A stretch of DNA of 10,596 bases, from the NCBI GenBank assembly GCA_029259875.1, contig JAJDEK010000051.1, positions 1 to 10,596 on the forward strand, in the 5' to 3' direction. The translations under genes were made by a program, and so were the position numbers. Below are positions 1 to 6,483 of this stretch, piece by piece; the stretch's first letter is position 1, and each line of letters begins with the position of its first letter. The DNA comes from Planctomycetaceae bacterium. Lineage in GTDB: Bacteria > Planctomycetota > Planctomycetia > Planctomycetales > Planctomycetaceae. A model generated the notes under the pieces. The model was given only the letters and a program-made list of their open reading frames with translations, searched no databases and was not told the origin of the DNA.

Positions 1-513
1 ATTCCCAGCGGCACAAGCGGCACCCAAAGTCAGATGTGGGCCCGTAATTCCCAGATTCAGCGTGACTTCACCCGCCGCATTATTGGCGACCGTTCTTGGA
101 TTGTGGTGATGAGACCAGACTTTGGTGTCGTAATCAAACTGGGAAATCTCGTAGACCTCATTTTCGGTCTCTACGTTTCCGTGTTCGGTAATTCCCAGAT
201 AGACGCCTACGCGATCTCGGGCCACATTTTCCCAATCCAGTTTGGATTGATTGACCGCTTCATTCGCACAATAAATGGCGATCGATCCTGCACGCGTTCC
301 CCGACGGACTTCTTTTCGCTTTTGATACCTTAATTCATCAAAATCACAGACACCGGCTAGGACATCTCCCATGTAGCGAATATTGTAATCGACTACGCCA
401 GAACGGCCTTCCAACAAACTTTGCCGAAATTCTCCTAAATTGTTGCCATTCGGAGCCGTTAAACCAATTCCTGTAATGACGACTCGGCTTTGAGCATCCA
501 CTGATTCCTGCAT
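1..513 (-). CDS. Beta-ketoacyl-ACP synthase (KAS II/FabF-like), N-terminal part, truncated by window edge
   Basis: Reading the minus strand from the ATG at 513-511 gives 171 codons without a stop, running off the left edge. Residues 10-25 (RVVITGIGLTAPNGNN) are the typical N-terminal beta-strand and glycine turn of the thiolase-fold condensing enzymes. Residues 163-171 read LGAACAAGN, the nucleophile-elbow motif with the catalytic cysteine at residue 167, close to Cys163 of E. coli FabF. Family members extend acyl-ACP chains by decarboxylative Claisen condensation with malonyl-ACP, in the cytoplasm. The two catalytic histidines of the family would lie beyond the window. No strong Shine-Dalgarno precedes this ATG, but the protein begins just before the conserved motif, as expected. 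It could serve fatty acid, polyunsaturated lipid or polyketide synthesis; the fragment cannot decide. It is divergent from the sigma-factor operon and probably unrelated to it. Confidence 0.9.
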   Translation of the reverse strand, partial: MQESVDAQSRVVITGIGLTAPNGNNLGEFRQSLLEGRSGVVDYNIRYMGDVLAGVCDFDELRYQKRKEVRRGTRAGSIAIYCANEAVNQSKLDWENVARDRVGVYLGITEHGNVETENEVYEISQFDYDTKVWSHHHNPRTVANNAAGEVTLNLGITGPHLTLGAACAAGN

Positions 514-613
514 GGATTTATACCACTCTGATCGATTTACTAATGCGGTGAAGATTCGAAGACCACTCGACCGGTCTAGACGAGCAGGGGAATTGTTAAA
601 TAATAACCCAAGG

Positions 614-642
614 AGATTACCCGTTCTACAATAAACTCGCAA
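614..642 (-). promoter_or_regulatory. Candidate sigma-70 promoter for the beta-ketoacyl synthase gene
   Basis: On the minus strand, TTGCGA (642-637) and TAATCT (619-614) are separated by exactly 17 bases, an acceptable -35/-10 pair. It would give a 5' leader of roughly 95 bases to the ATG at 513. The match is moderate, and such pairs occur by chance in AT-rich spacers. Confidence 0.25.
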
Positions 643-684
643 GTGGCGCAGCAAGTCAGATTTGCGAATCCAGTTAGAATGGCC

Positions 685-715
685 GACAGTATCGATAAAC
701 TATCTGTATAGTGTC
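685..715. other. Imperfect hairpin/palindrome in the divergent spacer
   Basis: The arms GACAGTAT (685-692) and ATAGTGTC (708-715) pair with one G-G mismatch. Inside them, GATA (694-697) and TATC (701-704) pair around an AAC loop. No T-run follows on either side, so it is not a clear terminator. A regulator-binding dyad or an untranslated-RNA element are both possible. Confidence 0.3.
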
Positions 716-861
716 TTAGGCTAAATCAAAACCAAGATATGGATCTCCCATTTCGTCGAAAACCGGATAAGATAGAGACGATACTTTTGAACGACAAAAC
801 TAGTAGTATCACCCATTTTTTTCAGTCAGAAAAGTATTGTCTCAGAGAAATAATAATATTT

Positions 862-910
862 TGAGTTCTAACTCATAAACCCTATTTTATTATGAACTTA
901 CATCAAGTTC
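862..910. promoter_or_regulatory. Two short perfect dyads upstream of the ECF sigma gene
   Basis: TGAGTT-CT-AACTCA (862-875) is a perfect 6-bp dyad with a 2-base centre. GAACTT-ACATC-AAGTTC (894-910) is a perfect 6-bp dyad with a 5-base centre. Both lie 80-130 bases before the sigma start in an AT-rich stretch that should contain its promoter. The GAACTT arm resembles the -35 element GGAACTT of many ECF-controlled promoters. However, the only following -10-like run, GTCAAA at 921-926, sits 21 bases away, longer than usual. Operator or autoregulated promoter are both possible. Confidence 0.3.
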
Positions 911-989
911 TAAAAGCTGTGTCAAAGGATTCAATTATATAAATTCGTTTATCTCCGTCCAATTTTGAGACCTGTGTACGATTATTATT

Positions 990-1559
990 ATGGACCATTC
1001 ATCGGAATTACATCAAAACACAGAAACAGGCTCAGGCCAGATTCCTAATGAGCAATTTGTTTCATTGCTGGCCAGACATCATAGCCTGATTCGTGGTTTC
1101 ATCGGGACATTACTGCCTCACCAGACCGATGCAGAGGATGTCTTTCAGCAAACCTGTCTGGTTTTGTGGCGAAAATGGTCCACCTTTGATTCAGAACAGA
1201 GCTTTTCTGCATGGGCTTGTGGAATTGCTTTTTATGAAGTGAAAAATTTTCAGCGTGTCCAAAGCCGGGATCGGCATTATTTTTCTGAAGAAGTCCTTTC
1301 ACTCATAGCGGAACAACAAACAAACTCACTCTCCGAAACGGATCAACAAAAGCAGGCACTCGATGACTGCATTCAAAAACTTGATAGTGAAAACAAACAA
1401 CTCATTCTGGATTGTTACCACGGACAACGCACAATTAAAGATGTTGCCGAACAACTAGGGCGCTCCAGCGATGCAATTTATAAGAAGTTATCTCGCTTGC
1501 GACTTCGACTCATGGACTGCATGCAACAGTCACTTCATTCTCCGGAGGCAGGCTCATGA
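990..1559 (+). CDS. ECF-type RNA polymerase sigma-70 factor, Rhodopirellula/Verrucomicrobium family
   Basis: This 189-residue protein has the two-domain layout of an extracytoplasmic-function sigma factor. Region 2 spans about residues 22-92 and binds core polymerase and the -10 element. It includes TDAEDVFQQTCLVLWRKW (46-63) and FSAWACGIAFYEVKNF (72-87), typical of sigma region 2. An acidic/polar linker follows at about 93-120. Region 4 spans about 122-178, with a helix-turn-helix at 148-173 (TIKDVAEQLGRSSDAIYKKL) that would read the -35 element. It would direct transcription of a small regulon, quite likely including its own operon. No Shine-Dalgarno is obvious before the ATG. Its TGA overlaps the ATG of the next gene (ATGA, 1556-1559), so it and the membrane regulator are translationally coupled, the classic arrangement of a sigma factor with its cognate anti-sigma factor. 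The exact subgroup is inferred from overall pattern. Confidence 0.93.
   Translation: MDHSSELHQNTETGSGQIPNEQFVSLLARHHSLIRGFIGTLLPHQTDAEDVFQQTCLVLWRKWSTFDSEQSFSAWACGIAFYEVKNFQRVQSRDRHYFSEEVLSLIAEQQTNSLSETDQQKQALDDCIQKLDSENKQLILDCYHGQRTIKDVAEQLGRSSDAIYKKLSRLRLRLMDCMQQSLHSPEAGS
1544..1558 (+). promoter_or_regulatory. Strong Shine-Dalgarno and start of the FecR/LamG gene inside the sigma gene's end
   Basis: GGAGG at 1544-1548 lies seven bases before the ATG at 1556-1558. It fixes this start and supports coupled translation with the upstream sigma gene, whose stop overlaps the start by 4 bases. Confidence 0.8.
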
Positions 1560-3202
1560 AGAAAACTCCTTCTCAAAATGCCAAGTTAATCCAACTTATT
1601 GACGCGTTTCTGCAGGGAAACATCAGACAGGAACAACATTCAGAATTGGAGCGACTACTTAAAGAAGATCCGGAACAGCGCCAGTGTTATATAGATTACA
1701 TGCGAGTGCATTCCGGTCTGTCCGTCTGGGCGACAGAGACCAAAGAATCTGATGATTGGATTCCACATTCGACACATATCGAGCAGCATACCAGACTGGG
1801 AACCCCCCGTTTTCTACTATTACTGGTTTCTTCACTCGTAGCAGCAACGCTTTTGTTGTCTTTGGCTTACTATGCTGGCTGGAATACACGTCCAGATAGA
1901 GAACCATTAATCGCAGATTCCCCCTCAACCGAATCTGAAAGTGAAACGAACTCACCAAAAACAGATCATATTGCCCTTTTAACGCAAGCAGTTGGCGTCG
2001 AATGGGACACTCCTCGCAATCTGCAAACCGGTGCCGGTCTCTCTGCGGGCTGGTTGAAGCTTAAAAAAGGAACGATTCAGGTGGAGTTGATCAGTGGTGC
2101 CTCAGTCCTTATCGAAGGTCCTGCTGCGTTTGAACTAATTTCCCCACTCAAAGCTTTCTGCAAATATGGAAAAGTCCGGGCCTCCGTTCCTGAACAGGCT
2201 CATGGATTTACAATTGAAACATCACGTTTGAATGTCGTCGATTTAGGTACGGAATTCACACTATCTCTCGAACCATCAGGCAGCGGTCAGGTCCAAGTCA
2301 TCGATGGTTTGGTTGAGTTACATTCATCTGATAAACAAACAACTCGTTCCAAAATTCAAAGTTTAAAAACCGGGGAAGGCGTGCAGTTTGATCAACAAGG
2401 TATCATCAATCGCTTAACAGAGGAGATTTTACCGTTAATCAATCTTGAAGAACTATCGCATCTAGCAGAACAACAACAGCAACAGCAATTTACCCGCTGG
2501 CAAGAGCAAAATGCGCATCTTAAAACTGACCCGTCACTGATCGCTTATTACGATTTTGAAGAGACAGCCAACTGGTTAAGAACGCTCAGCAGCAAAAGTC
2601 AGCACAATGAATCTGCAGTCGATGGGGCAATTGTGGGTTGTCAATGGACGTCAGGACGCTGGCCTCAGAAACGTGCGTTGGAATTCAAACGCACCAGTGA
2701 CCGAGTTCGCCTGCATGTTCCCGGCGAATATCAGTCTCTCACATTAATGGCGTGGGTAAGAATTGAAGGTTTTGATCGTTGGCTCAGTTCGCTCATGCTG
2801 ACCGATGGTTACAACCCCGGTAATCCACACTGGCAGTTAAGCGATAAAGGCGAAATCATTCTGGGAATCAAAGAGGGAGCAGGCAAAAACTATTTCTCAC
2901 CGGTGGTTTTGAAACCAACTGATTTAGGCCGTTGGATTTTTCTGGTGACAGTCTACGATCATCAGAAAAAAGAAGTGATCCACTATCTGGACGGCTTACC
3001 CGTGAGCCATCACCGACTTGAAAACCCGATTCCTCTGGTAATCGGCCCTGCGGAAATCGGTAACTGGCGACCACAGGAACACACAGGCGAACATAGTATT
3101 CGAAGTTTAAACGGACGTTTGGATGAATTTGCGTTATTCGGACGTGCTTTATCTGCTGACGATATTTTAAAGCTTTATCAATCCGGAAAACCTAATTCCT
3201 GA
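1556..3202 (+). CDS. FecR-domain transmembrane anti-sigma-like regulator with C-terminal LamG (concanavalin A-like) domain
   Basis: 548 residues in four parts. Residues 1-80 form a cytoplasmic helical region (LIQLIDAFLQG, then LERLLKEDPEQRQCYIDYM) like the N-termini of planctomycete FecR proteins, the expected sigma-binding part. One membrane helix lies at about 86-108. A periplasmic FecR domain spans about 140-285, with the typical strands GTIQVELISGASVLIEGPA (172-190) and LNVVDLGTEF (225-234). A six-glutamine run sits at 306-311 in a helical linker. A LamG/jelly-roll domain spans about 328-545, starting LIAYYDFEE and ending RLDEFALFGRALSADDILKLY. FecR proteins transmit a signal across the membrane to an ECF sigma factor. 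In Proteobacteria the signal comes from a TonB receptor, and none is encoded here. The fused LamG domain may therefore bind the cue, perhaps a carbohydrate, directly. Whether it inhibits or activates the sigma factor cannot be told from sequence. Confidence 0.9.
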   Translation: MKKTPSQNAKLIQLIDAFLQGNIRQEQHSELERLLKEDPEQRQCYIDYMRVHSGLSVWATETKESDDWIPHSTHIEQHTRLGTPRFLLLLVSSLVAATLLLSLAYYAGWNTRPDREPLIADSPSTESESETNSPKTDHIALLTQAVGVEWDTPRNLQTGAGLSAGWLKLKKGTIQVELISGASVLIEGPAAFELISPLKAFCKYGKVRASVPEQAHGFTIETSRLNVVDLGTEFTLSLEPSGSGQVQVIDGLVELHSSDKQTTRSKIQSLKTGEGVQFDQQGIINRLTEEILPLINLEELSHLAEQQQQQQFTRWQEQNAHLKTDPSLIAYYDFEETANWLRTLSSKSQHNESAVDGAIVGCQWTSGRWPQKRALEFKRTSDRVRLHVPGEYQSLTLMAWVRIEGFDRWLSSLMLTDGYNPGNPHWQLSDKGEIILGIKEGAGKNYFSPVVLKPTDLGRWIFLVTVYDHQKKEVIHYLDGLPVSHHRLENPIPLVIGPAEIGNWRPQEHTGEHSIRSLNGRLDEFALFGRALSADDILKLYQSGKPNS

Positions 3203-3283
3203 TTGATTTCTCTACTGATTTATTGTGACATAGAAACTAAAGATATTCACTCCCTGAAAACTCACCTTATTAATATTCAAAAC

Positions 3284-3298
3284 GACGAGGCATTGATG
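3284..3298 (+). promoter_or_regulatory. Ribosome binding site that fixes the start of the DUF1549/DUF1553 gene
   Basis: GACGAGG (3284-3290) lies five bases before the ATG at 3296-3298. The frame is also open upstream to a TTG at 3203, but that codon has no Shine-Dalgarno and would put 31 hydrophilic residues before the signal peptide. The ATG gives a normal secretion signal. Confidence 0.75.
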
Positions 3299-6200
3299 CG
3301 AAATACGCTAATCGCGCTCATACTGTTATTCGGAATCGTGTGGCCCTCTTTTCTCTCTGCAGCAGAAAAGAAAGAGACACTGCCCCCTGACCATGCCCGA
3401 CGAATGCAGCAGGGGCTTGAACTCTTCAAAAAAGAGGTGCGTCCATTATTGGTCGCCAAGTGTCTGAAATGTCATGGCGGGAAATCTGTTAAGGGAGACT
3501 TTGATCTTGCCAATCGCAAAAAACTGCTAGACAGTGGAATGATCGAAAAAAGTGCCAAAGAAAGTTACTTGATGGCACTGGTTGAACACCGCGAAGAACC
3601 TTACATGCCTTTGAAAGAAAAAAAACTCTCTGAAAAGGAAATTGCCAGTCTGGCAAAATGGATTGATCTGGGAGCCCCTTATGACAAACCCCTGGCGACT
3701 TCCAGTAAATCTGGCTCTGAGAAGCTAGTCATCACAGACGATGACCGGAATTTCTGGTCGTTTAAACCTTTAAGTGCTCCCACGATCCCAACAGCTAAGC
3801 ACAGCAACCGAAGTCGAAATGAAATAGACCAGTTCATTTTGGCAAAGCAAGAAGAAAAAGGTCTGACTCTCAATGAGGAAGTCAGCAAACGCGTTTATAT
3901 CCGACGTGCTTATTTCGATTTGATTGGACTCCCCCCTACTCCGTCCGAAGTCAAAGAATTTTTGGCTGACAAGTCTCCCCAAGCGTATGAAAATCTGATC
4001 GACCGGCTGCTTGACAGCCCCCATTATGGCGAACGTTGGGCCCGCCATTGGTTGGATATCGCTCGCTTTGCAGAGAGCCATGGTTTTGAACACGATTATG
4101 ATCGAAACTTTGCTTATCACTATCGAGACTTTGTCATCAAAGCTTTAAATCAGGATATGCCCTACAATCAATTTGTCAAATGGCAGTTAGCCGGGGATGA
4201 AATGGCCCCTGATAATCCACTCGCTTTAATGGCGACCGGATTTTTAGGTGCAGGAGTATTTCCCACTCAGATCACTGCGAATGAAGTCGAACGCACGCGC
4301 TACGATGCACTGGACGATATGCTCAACACAACCAGTCAGGCAATGCTTGGTTTGAGTGTCGGTTGCGCCCGATGTCATGATCATAAATTCGATCCGATCG
4401 CCAGCGCTGACTACTATCGGTTACTTTCCACATTCACCACAACGGTCCGCACCGAAATCGAACTGGACCTCGACCCCAAAACATATCAAGAGAAGAAACA
4501 CAAATTTGATCTTACGCATGCTCCTCTGGTTAAAGCCTTAAAGGAGTATGAAACGAAACAGATCAATCCAGGTTTTGATAACTGGTTGAAACAGGGAAAA
4601 ATTGATGCTGCACAATTTGATGAGTGGATATTACCAGAAGTGGTGAGCCACACATCAAAAGGAAAAGCTCGCTTTGAGAAATTGGACGATGGTTCTATTC
4701 TCGTCAGTGGCCCCAATATCAACCAGGATCATTACACCTTTACGCTTCGAACGAATGTGAGACCAATCCGCTCAATTCGTCTCGAAGCATTGACGCATCG
4801 ATCGTTACCACGACAGGGACCAGGACGTGCCGTAAATGGCAATTTCTCATTGACGGCATTCAAGGTCAAAGCAAAAGCTGTCTCAGACAAAAAAGCAAAA
4901 GCGAAAGACATCAAACTAGTCAATGCTCGTGCGACTCATGAACAGAATAAAACAACGCTCTCAGCCAAAAGCGCCATTGATGGGCAATACGGTTCAGGCT
5001 GGGCTGTAGATTTGGGAGGCATTGGAAAAGATCAGGCAATCGTCTTTGACTTGGAAAATCCAATTGATTGGGAAGGCGAGACGGAGTTCACAATCACAAT
5101 GTCCTTCACGAATAATGTGAACCACAGCATTGGACACCCACGATTCTCACTCACCAGTTCCTCTTCGCCCGAAGTCAAAACGGGAACCAGCAGTTCAGAA
5201 CATCTGATGAATGCCATAGAACTTATCCAAAAAGGAAAACTAGACAAGCTGACTCCAAAACAAAAAGAGATTCTGAAACGCTGGTACAGTGAGCAAGACC
5301 CACAATGGGCAGCACTCGCTGGCAAAGTCAAACAGCACTTGAAAACCGAACCACAACCGGCGCTGACAAAAGTGATGATCTGCAGTGAAGGCCCGAAGGT
5401 CAAACCTGTCCGCCATCATACCCAGGGAAAAGACTTCTTTGAGGAAACATTTTATCTGACTCGGGGTGACACCGAGCAAAAAGGGACAGTTGCAAAGCAG
5501 AGCTTCCTACAAGTCCTGATGCGATCTCCAGATCAGGAAAAAGAGTGGATCATTGCCCCCCCTAAAACAGCCAGCACTTCATATCGTAGAACATCCTTAG
5601 CGAATTGGATCACTGATACCAATCAGGGAGCAGGTGCTTTACTAGCGCGCGTGATGGCAAACCGAATCTGGCAACATCATTTTGGTAGTGGAATTGTCTC
5701 TTCTCCCAACGACTTTGGTCTACAGGGAGACCGTCCCACTCATCCGGAATTGCTCGAATATCTAGCGAACCAATTGATCCAGCATCATTGGCATTTGAAA
5801 CCGTTGCATAAAGAAATCATGCTTAGTGCAACGTATCGGCAGTCGACTAATTTCGATCAGGAAAAGTCAAAAGTTGATCCAGAAAATAAATTACATTGGC
5901 GTCGCTCTCCTCAGAGACTGGAGGGAGAAGCGATACGCGATTCCATTCTCTACATTGGAAATCGACTCGACAAAACCATGTATGGCCCTGGTACACTGCA
6001 GCAAAATAGTCAACGCCGCAGTATTTATTTCAAAATCAAACGCAGCCAGTTAATTCCTATGATGCAATTGTTTGATGCTCCCGAGGCTCTGGTGAGTATC
6101 GGGCAGCGTCCCAGCACCACGATCGCACCGCAGGCACTTTTATTCATGAATGCAAAGTTCATTCGCGAAAGTGCTCAATCGTTTGCCAAACAAATCCACG

Positions 6201-6418
6201 AAACAAACCCGGTTTCTCTCCAAAAAGCAATCGAGAGCGCTTATCAAATTGCACTGGGAAGAGCACCATCAAAAAGTGAAGCCGCAGTTTCACTGGAGTT
6301 TATCCAACAACACCAAAAATCATACGAATCACAAAAAAAACCGCAGGCCACACGTCTGGCACTGACTGATTTTACTCACGCATTATTAAGCACTAACGAA
6401 TTTGTTTATCCAAATTGA
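3296..6418 (+). CDS. Secreted planctomycete cytochrome-like protein, PSCyt1-DUF1549-DUF1553 architecture
   Basis: 1040 residues from the preferred ATG. Residues 1-22 are a Sec signal peptide (MRNTLIALILLFGIVWPSFLSA, hydrophobic core then Ala-rich cleavage site). PSCyt1 (about 38-128) carries the c-type heme motif CLKCH at 56-60; Met104 in EPYMPL is a candidate axial ligand. DUF1549/PSCyt2 spans about 174-383, with YIRRAYFDLIGLPPTPSE (201-218), HYGERWARHWLDIARFAES (243-261) and a second heme motif CARCH at 357-361. A beta-rich insert at about 455-625 contains AIDGQYGSGWAVDLGG (560-575), as often found in this family. DUF1553/PSD1 spans about 763-1020 (RTSLANWITD, then LLARVMANRIWQHHFG and NDFGLQGDRPTHPELLEYLA). 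Heme attachment would occur outside the cytoplasmic membrane, consistent with the signal peptide. The family's reaction is unknown; a role in polysaccharide degradation or electron transfer is conjecture. It follows the FecR gene by 93 bases and is usually paired with a DUF1501 gene, as here. Confidence 0.93.
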   Translation: MRNTLIALILLFGIVWPSFLSAAEKKETLPPDHARRMQQGLELFKKEVRPLLVAKCLKCHGGKSVKGDFDLANRKKLLDSGMIEKSAKESYLMALVEHREEPYMPLKEKKLSEKEIASLAKWIDLGAPYDKPLATSSKSGSEKLVITDDDRNFWSFKPLSAPTIPTAKHSNRSRNEIDQFILAKQEEKGLTLNEEVSKRVYIRRAYFDLIGLPPTPSEVKEFLADKSPQAYENLIDRLLDSPHYGERWARHWLDIARFAESHGFEHDYDRNFAYHYRDFVIKALNQDMPYNQFVKWQLAGDEMAPDNPLALMATGFLGAGVFPTQITANEVERTRYDALDDMLNTTSQAMLGLSVGCARCHDHKFDPIASADYYRLLSTFTTTVRTEIELDLDPKTYQEKKHKFDLTHAPLVKALKEYETKQINPGFDNWLKQGKIDAAQFDEWILPEVVSHTSKGKARFEKLDDGSILVSGPNINQDHYTFTLRTNVRPIRSIRLEALTHRSLPRQGPGRAVNGNFSLTAFKVKAKAVSDKKAKAKDIKLVNARATHEQNKTTLSAKSAIDGQYGSGWAVDLGGIGKDQAIVFDLENPIDWEGETEFTITMSFTNNVNHSIGHPRFSLTSSSSPEVKTGTSSSEHLMNAIELIQKGKLDKLTPKQKEILKRWYSEQDPQWAALAGKVKQHLKTEPQPALTKVMICSEGPKVKPVRHHTQGKDFFEETFYLTRGDTEQKGTVAKQSFLQVLMRSPDQEKEWIIAPPKTASTSYRRTSLANWITDTNQGAGALLARVMANRIWQHHFGSGIVSSPNDFGLQGDRPTHPELLEYLANQLIQHHWHLKPLHKEIMLSATYRQSTNFDQEKSKVDPENKLHWRRSPQRLEGEAIRDSILYIGNRLDKTMYGPGTLQQNSQRRSIYFKIKRSQLIPMMQLFDAPEALVSIGQRPSTTIAPQALLFMNAKFIRESAQSFAKQIHETNPVSLQKAIESAYQIALGRAPSKSEAAVSLEFIQQHQKSYESQKKPQATRLALTDFTHALLSTNEFVYPN

Positions 6419-6439
6419 TCAGCATTATCAATATAAATC

Positions 6440-6475
6440 AATAGAGGACAGATTTCACGACTCTATTTTTTCTTT
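6440..6475 (+). terminator. Intercistronic hairpin with U-tract, possible attenuator before DUF1501 gene
   Basis: AATAGAG (6440-6446) and CTCTATT (6461-6467) form a perfect 7-bp stem with a 14-base loop. It is followed directly by TTTTCTTT (6468-6475), then by the Shine-Dalgarno of the next gene. The form is that of an intrinsic terminator, but the stem is short and AT-rich and the loop large. It would more likely lower or process the downstream message than stop it fully. Confidence 0.4.
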
Positions 6476-6483
6476 GAGGAAAT

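Larger units (their letters stand above)
514..989. other. 476-bp noncoding divergent interval between KAS and sigma-factor genes
   Basis: No open reading frame of credible length or with a start signal is visible here on either strand. It must hold the promoters of two divergent transcription units. The half towards the sigma gene (about 780-960) is strikingly AT-rich and holds two exact short dyads. The half towards the KAS gene holds a possible sigma-70 promoter and an imperfect hairpin. No tRNA-like or riboswitch-like structure was recognised. Confidence 0.6.

Noticed and set aside
34..333. 99-codon open frame on the plus strand
   Set aside because: It lies entirely antisense to the beta-ketoacyl synthase fragment, whose protein motifs are unmistakable, and its own product resembles nothing.
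837..859. TTGTCT ... TAATAT as a sigma-70 promoter for the sigma-factor gene
   Set aside because: The spacing is only 11 bases, too short for a -35/-10 pair.
3203..3295. In-frame N-terminal extension of the DUF1549/DUF1553 protein from a TTG at 3203
   Set aside because: It has no Shine-Dalgarno and would place 31 residues before the signal peptide; the ATG at 3296 has GACGAGG at good spacing and begins a clean signal peptide.
5032..5479. Overlapping minus-strand open frames of 123 and 79 codons
   Set aside because: They are antisense to the insert/DUF1553 part of the large exported protein, have no domain signal and no ribosome binding site; they are shadows.
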